A stretch of 24,443 bases of DNA, taken from positions 1 through 24,443 of the forward strand of contig JACQUH010000302.1 in NCBI GenBank assembly GCA_016210375.1, in the 5' to 3' direction. Shown one piece after another: positions 6,733-14,969 of the stretch. The stretch comes from Chloroflexota bacterium (lineage in GTDB: Bacteria > Chloroflexota > Dehalococcoidia > Lucifugimonadales > JACPCL1). A program made the position numbers and the translations under genes. The notes beneath the pieces were generated by a model that was not told where the DNA came from, did no database searches, and saw only the letters and a list, made by a program, of their open reading frames with translations. Each line of letters begins with the position of its first letter. Positions within the stretch are counted from its first letter, which is position 1.

Positions 6733-7095
6733 GTGGCCAGAATTAAACGAGGCGTCACCAAGCACCGACGGCACGCCGAGGTGCTCTCCCTTACCAAGGG
6801 GCACTACAGCGTCCGGCACCGCCTGTACAAGCGGGCCAAGGACTCCCTGAAGGCCGCCATGGCCTACTCCTACGTCCACCGGAGGGACCGCAAAGGGGAC
6901 TTCCGCCGACTCTGGATAGTACGCATCGGCTCCGCCGTGCGCCAGCACGACCTCAGCTACAGCACCTTCGTCCGGGGGCTCAAGCTGGCCCACATAGAGA
7001 TAGACCGCAAGGTACTGGCAGACCTGGCGGTCAGGGACCCTGCTGCCTTCGCCGAGCTCGCATCTCGGGCCAAGGCCCAGCTTGCTGTGGCCTGA
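6733..7095 (+). CDS. rplT: Large ribosomal subunit protein bL20
   Basis: A 120-aa, 23S-rRNA-binding protein needed early in 50S assembly. It begins MARIKRGVTKHRRHAEVLSL, close to the universal MARVKRG; the segments YVHRRDRKGDFRRLWIVRI and YSTFVRGLK are characteristic. The start is GTG at 6733 with AGAAGGAG five bases upstream. L20 represses its own operon in some bacteria; I saw no obvious 23S-mimic structure here. Confidence 0.97.
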   Translation: MARIKRGVTKHRRHAEVLSLTKGHYSVRHRLYKRAKDSLKAAMAYSYVHRRDRKGDFRRLWIVRIGSAVRQHDLSYSTFVRGLKLAHIEIDRKVLADLAVRDPAAFAELASRAKAQLAVA

Positions 7096-7185
7096 CCCTG
7101 CCATCCCTGGGCTGCGCCCTGGATGTCTCTGAACCCAGGCCTTGTTCCTGTTGGTTCCGTTTGCTTTCCAGGTGTCGCATGGTCC

Positions 7186-7208
7186 CCTGGCACCAAAGTG
7201 CCAGGTTT
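7186..7208 (+). terminator. Candidate terminator of infC-rpmI-rplT
   Basis: CCTGGCAC (7186-7193), loop CAAA, GTGCCAGG (7198-7205), then TTT. The 8-bp stem is followed by only a short T-run and stands 90 bases after the rplT stop. Confidence 0.5.
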
Positions 7209-7230
7209 GGAGTTCACCTAACCCCCGACT

Positions 7231-7286
7231 TATGGTCATTGAACAGTTATGATGCCAATGAGGCCCAACCTCTCCCCCTGTGATCC
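7231..7286 (-). repeat. Tail repeat, copy C (inverted)
   Basis: The reverse complement begins GGATCACAGGGGGAGAGGTT and runs through CATTGGCATCATAACTG to TTCAATGACCATA. By eye only a few bases differ from the copy at 24299-24362, which lies in the opposite orientation. The 11-mer ACCTAACCCCC precedes it at 7216-7226. Confidence 0.75.
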
Positions 7287-7528
7287 CTCCTTCGCTTCCC
7301 CATTCGCTTCGCTCAGGGCTTCGGCTCACTCAAGGACAGGCTCTCTCCTGGGAGGAGAGGGGGACGATGATTTGAGGAATGGGTGTGATGCGGCTCTGCC
7401 GCATCACACCCATTCAAACCTATCTTCTCCCCCTTCCCCTGGGGGAAGAGCCTATCCCTTCTCTGCGCTCAGGGCAAGCTCTTGAGTAAGTCGAAGCCCT
7501 GAGCGCAGCGAACGGGGAAGCGAAGGAG
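7287..7528. repeat. Repeat unit bounded by 48-bp imperfect inverted repeats
   Basis: Arms 7287-7334 and 7481-7528 are inverted copies of each other with 44 of 48 positions matching. Each begins at its outer end with CTCCTTCGCTTCCCC. Between them are a CT/GA hairpin near 7341-7363, the core palindrome 7377-7415 and a CTTCCCC/GGGGAAG hairpin near 7433-7448. A second stem, CTGCGCTCAGGGC (7463-7475) with 7496-7508, is nested in the right side. The unit fills the space between convergent rplT and the CoA-transferase gene. It resembles a MITE or REP cluster and has no coding capacity. Confidence 0.7.
7377..7415. repeat. Core palindrome, copy 2
   Basis: An 18-bp perfect stem (7377-7394 with 7398-7415) with loop TCT. 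The shared inner part is GTGATGCGGC; the outer arm GAATGGGT is particular to this copy and pairs perfectly. Confidence 0.85.
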
Positions 7529-7537
7529 TGGCCCAGG

Positions 7538-8914
7538 TCACAGGCCGTATTCTCTGGCGATCCGCTCTTTGTAGCTGAGGTCATAGCCAGCGATGCGACT
7601 CTGGGCCAGCAAGACGTCCACCCCAACGGGGCGCGGGCGTGGGTAGGAGATGGGTTTCCAGCCGATGGCGCCTTCCTTCTCCAGAGTCTTTAGCTCGCTC
7701 TCTGGCCACCCCAGCATCTCGGCGATGACGTACCGGTTGTGCTCGCCCAGGGTGGCGGCCACGCGGTCCGGCGGTAGGGGAGCTTCTGGGAAGCGCCAGG
7801 GCAGGCCGGCGTAGGGGATAGGGGGCATCCGGGTGACATCCTGGTGGTGGATCACCCGGAAGAATCCGCGCTCCCTCAGGTGCTTGTTGAAGAGAACATC
7901 TTTGTTAGTGAGAGCGACGCCCGCTGCAACGCCCTCGGCCTGCAGTCGCTCCATAAGAGGCATGGCTTCCTGAGCTTGTGTCCATTCGGCAATCCGCCGA
8001 TTCAGCTCCTGGCGGTGGCGCCAGCGGGATAGCTCATCGCTGTACGCGCTGGCCGTAGCCCAGGCAGGGTTCCCCATGGCCCGGCACAAGCCCAGCCACT
8101 CCTCGTTGGTACTGATGGAGATAGCGATCCACCTGTCCACTTCCCCCACCAGACCCTCCTCCTTTTCAGCGTGGCAGGGGAAGATGCCGTAGGGGGCCAT
8201 GGTGGAGTGGTCCTGGGAACCGCCGCTGGGCGTCTCTCGGCCGTTGGCCAGGTAGTCCAGCACGGGCTCTGGCGCGATGGCTACCTGGGAGGCCTGTTGG
8301 GACAGGTCTATGAATTGCCCTTTGCCCGTGCGGGCTCGGTAGAGCAGCGCAGACATCACTGCGAAGAGCCCGTGTTCTGCGCCTACAAAGTCGGTATAGG
8401 GGATCTCAGCCAAGACAGGGGGTGCATTCTGGTACCCAGAGACGTGTATGAGGCCAGAGGATGCCTCCACGGTGGGGCCCACGGCGCCGTAGTTGCCCCA
8501 GGGGCCGGAGTAGCCATAGCCAGTGGAAGAAAGCATGATAATGTCCGGGCGTATCTTTCGGAGGTCGTCGTACTCCATCTTGAAGTTGTTCATGACGCGG
8601 GGAGTGAAGTTCTCGCAGAAAACATCGCTTATCGCCACCAACGCCTGGAACAACCGCTGGCCGCCCTTGGCGTCCAGGTCAAGGGTAAAGCCGAGCTTGT
8701 TGCGGTTCTGGTCGTGGAAGTTGGCAGCCTTATTGTAGAAATCCTCCTCTGCCACGTTTTCGTAAAAGACCGAAGTGCGGTGTGGGTCCAGGCGGGTGAG
8801 CGACTCAAATCGCACGATCTCCGCACCCATGTCTGCCATGAGCTTGCAAAGATAGGGGACAGCCAACAACTGGCCCATCTCAATAACTCTGACGCCTTCC
8901 AGTGGCAGTGGCAT
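7538..8914 (-). CDS. CaiB/BaiF family CoA-transferase, Asp-containing subunit (pair A)
   Basis: A class III CoA-transferase, 458 aa, which would move CoA between carboxylic acids through an enzyme-aspartyl anhydride. The N-terminus MPLPLEGVRVIEMGQLLAVP and LMADMGAEIVRFE form the CoA-binding Rossmann part. DIIMLSSTGYGYSGPW and GLIHVSGY are family-typical. The catalytic Asp is probably D175 in PYTDFVGAEHGL, followed by TGKGQFIDLSQQ. The frame is open to 9148, but the family N-terminus fixes ATG 8914. It lies 106 bases after its Gln-type partner and closely resembles the gene at 16865-18208. The substrate cannot be read from the sequence. It is the last gene of the block, followed by the palindromic repeat unit. 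Confidence 0.92.
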   Translation of the reverse strand: MPLPLEGVRVIEMGQLLAVPYLCKLMADMGAEIVRFESLTRLDPHRTSVFYENVAEEDFYNKAANFHDQNRNKLGFTLDLDAKGGQRLFQALVAISDVFCENFTPRVMNNFKMEYDDLRKIRPDIIMLSSTGYGYSGPWGNYGAVGPTVEASSGLIHVSGYQNAPPVLAEIPYTDFVGAEHGLFAVMSALLYRARTGKGQFIDLSQQASQVAIAPEPVLDYLANGRETPSGGSQDHSTMAPYGIFPCHAEKEEGLVGEVDRWIAISISTNEEWLGLCRAMGNPAWATASAYSDELSRWRHRQELNRRIAEWTQAQEAMPLMERLQAEGVAAGVALTNKDVLFNKHLRERGFFRVIHHQDVTRMPPIPYAGLPWRFPEAPLPPDRVAATLGEHNRYVIAEMLGWPESELKTLEKEGAIGWKPISYPRPRPVGVDVLLAQSRIAGYDLSYKERIAREYGL

Positions 8915-9020
8915 GATGCACACTCCGAATCCTGATAATCCTCGTGAAGATAGTCTCTCAGCCGCTTCCTTCGCTTCTCCGGGTTCTCCCTGGAAATCGG
9001 CGACTATCCCCTCCTGTGGT

Positions 9021-10229
9021 TCAGATAGCCCCAGCCCTTCTGAGCAGGACCAGGTCGTCTTTGGAGTAACCCAACATGCCCCCGAGAACTTCGCTGTTAT
9101 GCTGGCCCAAAGCAGGGGCCGGACGGCTGGTTTGCCAGGGAGTCTCACTGTAAATGGCGCTGGCCCCGGGGTATTGCAGGCGGCCCGCCACGGGGTGCTC
9201 CACCTCTACAAAAAAGCCGCGGTGATCAAGCTGGTCGCTCTCGGTCACCTCGCGGGGCGTCAGCACGACCCCAAAGTGGAAGCGCCAGGCGTGGGCGAGG
9301 TGGAAGAGCTCAAGCTTCCGGTGCTCCGCGAAACGCCGCCTCAGCACCTCGTCCAGCTCCCGGGCGTTGCGGATACGATCCTCCTGGGTGGCAAACCTCT
9401 CGTCCTTCAACTCGGGCGCACCGAGGAATTCGGCGAAAATCTCCCAGTCGGTGCCAGCGCCAATCATTGTGGGGATGAGGTAGCCATCGGACGTTGAAAC
9501 CGAGCGCCCCAGGACCATACCGAAGCGTGGACTTCGCCGTCGCACAATGCCCTGGTAGGTGTACTGGGAGAAGGTGTCGCGGAGGGCGGCGGCCATCACT
9601 TCCATGATGGAAACGTCCACCAGGTTTCCAGTACTCTTCTGGCCGCCTATCTTCGCCCCGTAGAGGGCGATAAGAGAGGCGCCTGCTGCCACGGTACCCG
9701 CGCGGAACTGGGCCTGGTGCAGCGCATGGGCAATCGGCTCTCGGTCGTAGGAGCCGAAGATATACATGAGGCCGCTCAAGGCATATTCTACGAGGTCCGA
9801 TGCTTTGTAGTCCCGGTACGGCCCTACCAGGCCGAAGTTCGTGATGGCGACCATAACGAGGTTGGGGTTGATAGTCTTGAGCGAATCATAGGTAAGCCCC
9901 AGGGTCTCCAGGGTGGCCGGTGCAAAGTTCACCATCACCAGGTCGGCCCACTTCACCAGCTCCCGCAACACGCTCTGCCCGTCCGAGCTCTTCAGGTTTA
10001 AGGTAATGCCACGCTTGCTGGTGTTCAGGTAGAGGAAGGGGAGACTCTTGTCGGGATGGGGGTCATCCCCCAGGAAAGGGCCAAGGGCTCGGCATGGGTC
10101 ACCACTGCCTGGCCGTTCCACCTTAATGACGTCGGCCCCCATGTCCGCCAGCATCTTGGTGGCGTATGGCCCGCTGATATGGTGGGTGAGATCAAGGACC
10201 TTGGTGGACGAAAGGGCCCTGTCGGACAT
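9021..10229 (-). CDS. CaiB/BaiF family CoA-transferase, Gln-type partner subunit (pair A)
   Basis: A 402-aa class III CoA-transferase homologue with the family N-terminus (KVLDLTHHISGPYATKMLAD, GADVIKVERPGSGD) and the mid-region SKRGITLNLK. Where the family has its catalytic Asp (pattern D-x-x-G/A-G before a small-residue helix), this protein reads HQAQFRAG, with Gln at about residue 174. The following G-x-x-VDVS strand is kept. It would thus not form the usual aspartyl anhydride by itself and is probably the partner of the Asp-type protein encoded next. The same substitution and gene order occur in pair B. The ATG start has only a weak Shine-Dalgarno sequence. Confidence 0.9.
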   Translation of the reverse strand: MSDRALSSTKVLDLTHHISGPYATKMLADMGADVIKVERPGSGDPCRALGPFLGDDPHPDKSLPFLYLNTSKRGITLNLKSSDGQSVLRELVKWADLVMVNFAPATLETLGLTYDSLKTINPNLVMVAITNFGLVGPYRDYKASDLVEYALSGLMYIFGSYDREPIAHALHQAQFRAGTVAAGASLIALYGAKIGGQKSTGNLVDVSIMEVMAAALRDTFSQYTYQGIVRRRSPRFGMVLGRSVSTSDGYLIPTMIGAGTDWEIFAEFLGAPELKDERFATQEDRIRNARELDEVLRRRFAEHRKLELFHLAHAWRFHFGVVLTPREVTESDQLDHRGFFVEVEHPVAGRLQYPGASAIYSETPWQTSRPAPALGQHNSEVLGGMLGYSKDDLVLLRRAGAI

Positions 10230-10542
10230 GTTGCAATCTCAATGGGAGCTCGGATTTGCTGGTTCGCTGGAGAACTCTGGCATCGCCAGGAAACGACTCA
10301 CCGCCCGGACATGAAAACAGGGCTGGCTTTCAGTTTGCCACCCCTTGGTCAGCGCCCTACGGAACCCTTGAACGCCCTGCTACGACGATGCAGAGGAGGG
10401 ACACAGCCACGTTATGCTTTCGGCGGGACACACCTGTCGCTTCAGCTAATCGCTGGGCAGGCGTTGGATCCCAACGCCTGCCCAGCGATCGGTAGCCCGT
10501 GGCTTGGCAGTGGTTATGCCGCCCCATCCAGCCCTGCTAGTT
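10230..10542. other. Gap between crotonase 1 and CoA-transferase pair A
   Basis: This gap holds the 19-bp hairpin at 10449-10489. The rest (10230-10448) shows no gene or RNA that I recognise, and no convincing promoter for pair A, so it is unclear whether pair A is transcribed separately. Confidence 0.5.
10449..10489. terminator. 19-bp perfect hairpin after crotonase 1
   Basis: ATCGCTGGGCAGGCGTTGG (10449-10467), loop ATC, then the exact complement (10471-10489). It lies 54 bases downstream of the crotonase stop on the minus strand. It has no T-run, so it is either an atypical terminator, an RNA-stabilising 3' structure, or an attenuator between the two halves of the block. Confidence 0.65.
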
Positions 10543-11217
10543 CTATGCAGAACGCACCAGCCCCTGCGCCGTAGGCAGGGGGACGCCGGACAGGCCCCAT
10601 ATCCGCCGCTTCTGAAAGGCCTCCGCGGAGCCGAAACGCTGGGCCATCCCCTTGGCGGCCTCTACAGCCCGCGCCAGCGCCTGTCCCGCAGGCACCAGCT
10701 CACTCACCAGGCGCACCTGCTCAGCCCGCCGGGCGTCCATTACCTTACCCGTGAAAAGCAGGTCAAGGCTCACGCCCAGGTTGGTCATTCGGGGTAACAG
10801 GACCGTGGCCACCTTGTACCCCACGTACAGGTTCTGGTCGGGGAAGCCAAACATTGCTCCCTCCCCAGCGATCCGCAGGTCGCAGGCGAGGGCCAACTCA
10901 AACCCCAGTCCGTAGCATGGCCCCTCTACGGCGGCGACCACCGCTTTGCTCAGCTCCAGGGGTAAAAGCCCGCGCTCCGCCAGGGGCGATGCATCTTCTC
11001 CCTGGCCATGGGCCAGCTCCTGCACGTCGTGCCCCACGGAGAAGGCCCCACCCTGGCCCGTCAGCACCGCCACCCAGGCGTCGTCAGTGTTCTCGTACTC
11101 CTCCCACGCGGCAACCAACTCTCGCTGGAGACCCCGGCTCAGCGCGTTGTGCTGTGCTGGCCTTGCCAGCTCTACGATAAACACCCTGCCATCCCGTCTC
11201 GTTGTTACTGAAGGCAT
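10543..11217 (-). CDS. Enoyl-CoA hydratase/isomerase family protein (crotonase 1, short)
   Basis: A crotonase-fold protein, 224 aa, shorter than the usual 255-265. Segments in order: RPAQHNALS, the oxyanion-hole strand GGAFSVGHDV (about 56-65), GPCYGLGFELALACDLRIA (about 99-117) and MFGFPDQN (122-129). The first catalytic Glu of enoyl-CoA hydratase is kept as E107; the second position holds Asp (D127). The start at ATG 11217 has GGAG at suitable spacing; ATG 11223 would be too close to it, and the reading open to 11433 is not family-like. The reaction is uncertain: hydratase, isomerase or hydrolase. It lies 44 bases after crotonase 2. Confidence 0.88.
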   Translation of the reverse strand: MPSVTTRRDGRVFIVELARPAQHNALSRGLQRELVAAWEEYENTDDAWVAVLTGQGGAFSVGHDVQELAHGQGEDASPLAERGLLPLELSKAVVAAVEGPCYGLGFELALACDLRIAGEGAMFGFPDQNLYVGYKVATVLLPRMTNLGVSLDLLFTGKVMDARRAEQVRLVSELVPAGQALARAVEAAKGMAQRFGSAEAFQKRRIWGLSGVPLPTAQGLVRSA

Positions 11218-11261
11218 AGTCATCTCCTGGCTGCTTGGCGCTGGTGAGGCAAGGCTTTCCC

Positions 11262-12071
11262 TTACGTGCCCGGGAGCCGGCTCCTCAGGCTGGCTTCCAG
11301 CCCGGCCCGGTACTCCCCGCTCTGGTGGGGTTGGGCCCGCTGCTCCAATGCCAGGGCGTAGTCCACCGGCACGCCAATGCTCTGGAACAGCCGCAGCTTC
11401 TGGTACTGAAGGTAAGAGTTGGGGAAGCGGCAAATCTGCTCGGCAATCTCCATGGCCCGCCGCACGCTCTGCCCTTTGGGCACAACCTCGTTCACCAGGC
11501 CCAGGTCAAAGGCCTGTTGCGCTGTGATGGGGTCTCCCGTCCAGTCAATGTCCAGGCCCATGGGCAACGTCGTAAGGAAGTACAGCTTATGGGTGGTCTG
11601 CTTGGCCCCCATGCCCCGCTTCACCTCCGGCAGGCCTAGCTGGGCCTGCTCCTCCATGATGCGCAGGTCGCACCCCATGGACATCTCGCATCCCCCGGCG
11701 AGGCACCATCCGTTGATGGCGGCGATCACCGGCTTCCAAAGGCCAAAGTTGTTCCCATTGAACGAGGGCCGGACGCCTCTGGCGCGGTCGGCGTCCAGGA
11801 ACTCCTGGGCCGACTGGGCGCCCATTTGCCGGGCGCGGGCATCATTGGCGCGCAGGTCGGCGCCGGCGGAGAAGGCCCTTTCTCCGGCGCCGGTGAGGAT
11901 GGCCACCCGCAGCTCTGGGTCATCCTTGAAGTCCAGCCACATTTCGTTCAGGGCTTCACCCAAGCCCCCTCCCAGGGCATTCATGCGCTCTGGGCGGTTC
12001 ATGGTGGCGATGAGAATAGCTCCCTCCCGCCTCCGCAGGAGGACAGGTGCCGGGGCGGTCTCTACTACCAT
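11262..12071 (-). CDS. Enoyl-CoA hydratase/isomerase family protein (crotonase 2, both Glu kept)
   Basis: A 269-aa crotonase of normal length. MNRPERMNALG (24-34) is the conserved first motif, ERAFSAGADLR (64-74) the oxyanion strand, GWCLAGGCEMSMGCDLRI (121-138) carries catalytic E129, and GLPEVKRG (146-153) carries E149. With both acids present it is the best candidate for a true hydratase or dehydratase of this block. An ideal AGGAGGT stands six bases before the ATG. It sits between crotonases 3 and 1 with short gaps and is clearly cotranscribed. Confidence 0.93.
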   Translation of the reverse strand: MVVETAPAPVLLRRREGAILIATMNRPERMNALGGGLGEALNEMWLDFKDDPELRVAILTGAGERAFSAGADLRANDARARQMGAQSAQEFLDADRARGVRPSFNGNNFGLWKPVIAAINGWCLAGGCEMSMGCDLRIMEEQAQLGLPEVKRGMGAKQTTHKLYFLTTLPMGLDIDWTGDPITAQQAFDLGLVNEVVPKGQSVRRAMEIAEQICRFPNSYLQYQKLRLFQSIGVPVDYALALEQRAQPHQSGEYRAGLEASLRSRLPGT

Positions 12072-12100
12072 TGCTTACCTCCTGGATAGTGAACGTCAAG

Positions 12101-12934
12101 CTACCGGTTTTGCCAGACTGGACGGCGGTTTTCTGCAAAGGAACGGTTCCCCTCTATGCGGTCCGCGCTGCCGTAGGGGTTGGGGCCCACCTCCAGGCTC
12201 TGGGCGTACAGGAAGGGTACGCCGATGGACCGGTAGGCCGTCTCTTTCTGGAAGTTGCGGGTTACCGGGGCGTACAGCAGCAGCTCTCTGGCATAGCGCG
12301 CACCCCCCGTAACGGCCTTGCCGTCCGATACGGCCACCGTGGGCTTCATGGCTACCATGGGGAAGCGAATGGTCCCGCTGAACAGCTCCGATTCGTCGGG
12401 CTGGCCCTGGACCACCACGCGGTTCACCACGCCGAGCTTGTGCGCCTGCCATACATCCAGGGCCTTGCGGAGCCAGAGCAGCTCTATCGCTTCCGAGAGG
12501 CCCAAGAGGGCCACGAGCCAGGAAGGCACGACGTTGGGCGCTCCCTCCGGCCCGCCGAAATCAGCCTCAAAGCTGGCGTTCTCCGTGGCGACGCGCAGGT
12601 CGCACGACAGGGCTAGCGCCAGCCCTTCCCCCTTGCACTGGCCCTGCACGGCAGCGATAAGGGGTTTCCATGTCTCCACATAGCCTCCCGCCCACAGCCG
12701 TCCTCGTTCCCGGGCCTCCCGCTTGGAGGCCGGGGCCCTGTCGGCGCTGCCCACGCAGAAGTTGGCGCCGTCCCCATACACCACCGCCATCCATGCCTCC
12801 TTGTCGCCTTGATACTGGAGCAGGGCCTGGTTCAGCTCCCGGCGCATGGCCGGGTTGAAGGCGTTGCCCCGGCTCGCGGCCTGGAGGCCTATGTAGGCGA
12901 TGCGCTCCTCCCGTCTATAGCTTACATCCGGCAT
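12101..12934 (-). CDS. Crotonase-fold protein lacking both catalytic Glu (crotonase 3)
   Basis: A 277-aa crotonase-fold protein. The fold is visible in RGNAFNPAMRREL, NFCVGSADR (58-66), GQCKGEGLALALSCDLRVA (98-116) and LGVVNRVV. Aligned on the shared CDLR, the first catalytic Glu position is A106 and the second is F126 (SFEADFGGPEG), so neither acid is present. Acidic residues E103, E123 and D125 lie nearby and might substitute. It may catalyse a different crotonase-superfamily reaction (decarboxylase, hydrolase or ring chemistry) or be structural. The C-terminal part from about residue 180 diverges from the two neighbours. The ATG is preceded by AAGGGGATGG. Confidence 0.87.
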   Translation of the reverse strand: MPDVSYRREERIAYIGLQAASRGNAFNPAMRRELNQALLQYQGDKEAWMAVVYGDGANFCVGSADRAPASKREARERGRLWAGGYVETWKPLIAAVQGQCKGEGLALALSCDLRVATENASFEADFGGPEGAPNVVPSWLVALLGLSEAIELLWLRKALDVWQAHKLGVVNRVVVQGQPDESELFSGTIRFPMVAMKPTVAVSDGKAVTGGARYARELLLYAPVTRNFQKETAYRSIGVPFLYAQSLEVGPNPYGSADRIEGNRSFAENRRPVWQNR

Positions 12935-13091
12935 GAGACCATCCCCTTTCAGCGATTGTCATTGGCATCATGCAGCCAGCCACACACGTCACACCAGACC
13001 AACGGCGACAGTTGTGACTTGGCCGCCTCGTATGCTCCCTTGCGATGGGTTGACAGAAGCCCCCTTGGGGGCGCGCGACGGCGCGCCACAC

Positions 13092-14921
13092 CTACTTCCT
13101 CAGTTTGGGGTCTATCCAGGTGTGCCGGAAGGTGTAGTCATTCTGCTGGAGAGAGTGAGCCTGGTAGCCATTCACCCAGGGCCAGAACAGTTGCGGCGTA
13201 GACTCAGAACCGACCTGGGGCCATGCCCAGGCCTGCTCGGCCACGTACTCCTGCCACTCCCAGAGCAACGCCTCCCGTTTCTTCGTATCGGACTCCCAAC
13301 GTGCGGCGCGAATCAGCTCGTCCGAGTGCTGATCGCCCCAGTTGCCGTAGTTGCGCCCAGCCCCGATCAGCCACCAGTTGCTCAGGTATTCGTCCGGGTC
13401 CACGCCAGCGCCGCCCACGGAAGAGGTGCCGGCGGACAGGACAAAGTCGTGGGTCCCGACCCTTTCAAACCAGACGGCGGTTTCCACGATCTTCATCACC
13501 AGCTCAATGCCAAGGGCCCTGAACTGCTGCTGATAGACCTGTACCTGGTTCTGGTTCGCCGTGTACCGAGCATTGATCATGAACTCAAACTTCTGTGGCC
13601 CGGTGAGACCAGCGGCGGCGAGCAGCGCTTTCGCCTTCTCGCGGTTCTTTGCCACCGTGGCGTCATCTACCTCCCAGCCGAAGAGTTTCTCAGGCTGCGG
13701 GTAAGACCAGTGGCCAAACCCATTGGGCAAGGGCTTCCACAGCTCACCCGTCCCCTGGTACTCCGTTTGGTTGAAATCGCGCCGGTCCATGATCAGCCGG
13801 AAGGCCTGGCGCACCCGCTTGTCGTCAAAGGGTTTCACCGCCGAGTTGGGGGCCAACCAGTGCCAGCCAACGGACTGGGCGACGCCGCTCGTGAGGGCGC
13901 CCAGGGGCGTCAGCTCCTTAACCAGGGCGCGGGACTGGGCCGCCTGAACATTGGTGTAGTCCATGATGTCCAGTTGCCTGGTCTTGAAGGCGGCTATCCT
14001 CGTTTGCCCGTCTATGATGATGGGGCGCTCTATCCGGTCCAGGTAAGGATACTTCGGGTTCCAGTAGCCAGGGTGCCTTTCCCAGATCATATGCCCGTCC
14101 CGGACAAACTCCTTGAGAACGAAGGGCCCAACCCCAATGGCAGACTCCTTGCGCTTGTGGCTCCCCCACTCCGTAGAGGGGTCCTCCAGCAGGGCAGCCT
14201 CCTTGGGGTTCATGAAGTTCCCTACCCACCCCAGGTAGGTGAGGAAGGGAGCCAGGGGGGCCTCTAGCTTGATCTCCACCGTGTACTTGTCTATGGCCTT
14301 TACGGAGGTCATGGAGTCAAAGTGCCCGATGAGCTGCCAGCCAGCCCGCGGGCCCTTCCTCCGCTGGTAGTTCCAGACGACGTCGTCGGCCACAAACTCC
14401 CGCCCGTTCATGGGCGCTACGTTCTGCCACTTCACTCCCTTGCGCAGGCGGAAGATATAGGTCTTTCCGCCATCCAATAGCTCCCAGGACTCTGCCAGAC
14501 CAAAACTGGCGTCCAGGACGGCCTCATCAACCTTAGCCACGCCGGGCCGGGTGTCCAGCCCTACCAGCCCGTCAGACATGTAGCCCCACACCTGCCGGCA
14601 GGATGACAGGAACTCCTGGGCGCAGTCAAAGTGGGTCGGGGGGTACGATTGACTCAGCCGGAGCACACCGCCTCGCACCTCTTTCACTACAGGAATGGGA
14701 GTGGCGGTAGGAGTTGGCGTTGCCACGACCCTCGTAGGGGTGCTCCCAGGAGCGGGCGCTGTAGTCGCCGTGGGAGCGGCTGTCGTCGGCGCTGGCGCTG
14801 GCGCCGAGGTGGCAGTAGGGGCCACTGCTGGCGCTGGAGTGGGCTCCGCGCCGCCGCCGCAGCTTATGGCCAGTAAAAGCACCAGACCTAGAACCAGTAT
14901 CGGGAACCCCACCTTGGACAT
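13092..14921 (-). CDS. Family 5 extracellular solute-binding lipoprotein (peptide/nickel/opine type)
   Basis: A 609-aa periplasmic or surface receptor of the DppA/OppA class. The signal peptide ends in a lipobox LAISC with lipid-modified C21, followed by GGG and a Pro/Thr/Ala-rich linker to about residue 78. The binding domain starts with GGVLRLSQSYPPTHFD and has the family features SWELLDGGKTYIFRLRKGVKW, FVADDVVWNYQRRK, GVGPFVLKEF and KRVRQAFRLIMDRRDF. The ligand is not predictable; members bind peptides, but also opines, metals and other organic ligands. It lies just downstream of permease genes DppC and DppB and upstream of the crotonases, suggesting it captures the substrate of this pathway. 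Confidence 0.93.
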   Translation of the reverse strand: MSKVGFPILVLGLVLLLAISCGGGAEPTPAPAVAPTATSAPAPAPTTAAPTATTAPAPGSTPTRVVATPTPTATPIPVVKEVRGGVLRLSQSYPPTHFDCAQEFLSSCRQVWGYMSDGLVGLDTRPGVAKVDEAVLDASFGLAESWELLDGGKTYIFRLRKGVKWQNVAPMNGREFVADDVVWNYQRRKGPRAGWQLIGHFDSMTSVKAIDKYTVEIKLEAPLAPFLTYLGWVGNFMNPKEAALLEDPSTEWGSHKRKESAIGVGPFVLKEFVRDGHMIWERHPGYWNPKYPYLDRIERPIIIDGQTRIAAFKTRQLDIMDYTNVQAAQSRALVKELTPLGALTSGVAQSVGWHWLAPNSAVKPFDDKRVRQAFRLIMDRRDFNQTEYQGTGELWKPLPNGFGHWSYPQPEKLFGWEVDDATVAKNREKAKALLAAAGLTGPQKFEFMINARYTANQNQVQVYQQQFRALGIELVMKIVETAVWFERVGTHDFVLSAGTSSVGGAGVDPDEYLSNWWLIGAGRNYGNWGDQHSDELIRAARWESDTKKREALLWEWQEYVAEQAWAWPQVGSESTPQLFWPWVNGYQAHSLQQNDYTFRHTWIDPKLRK

Positions 14922-14969
14922 GCTGGCCTCCTTCAGGAAACCTCAGGGTGAGCTAACCAAAAAGGATAA

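Noticed and set aside
7231..7528. Insertion sequence with transposase
   Set aside because: No open frame in or near the unit resembles a transposase, so at most it is a non-autonomous element.
8915..9148. N-terminal extension of the CoA-transferase frame from 8914 to 9148
   Set aside because: It overlaps the end of the preceding gene and adds 78 residues unlike the family; MPLPLEGVRVIE is the normal N-terminus.
11218..11433. Extension of crotonase 1 upstream to 11433
   Set aside because: The added part is the antisense-like shadow of the crotonase 2 coding region and is Pro/Gly-rich without motif; GGAG before ATG 11217 fits better.
13223..14267. Long plus-strand open frames opposite the solute-binding protein and other minus-strand genes
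   Set aside because: They are GC-driven shadows: the minus-strand frames carry clear family motifs and the plus-strand ones carry none.
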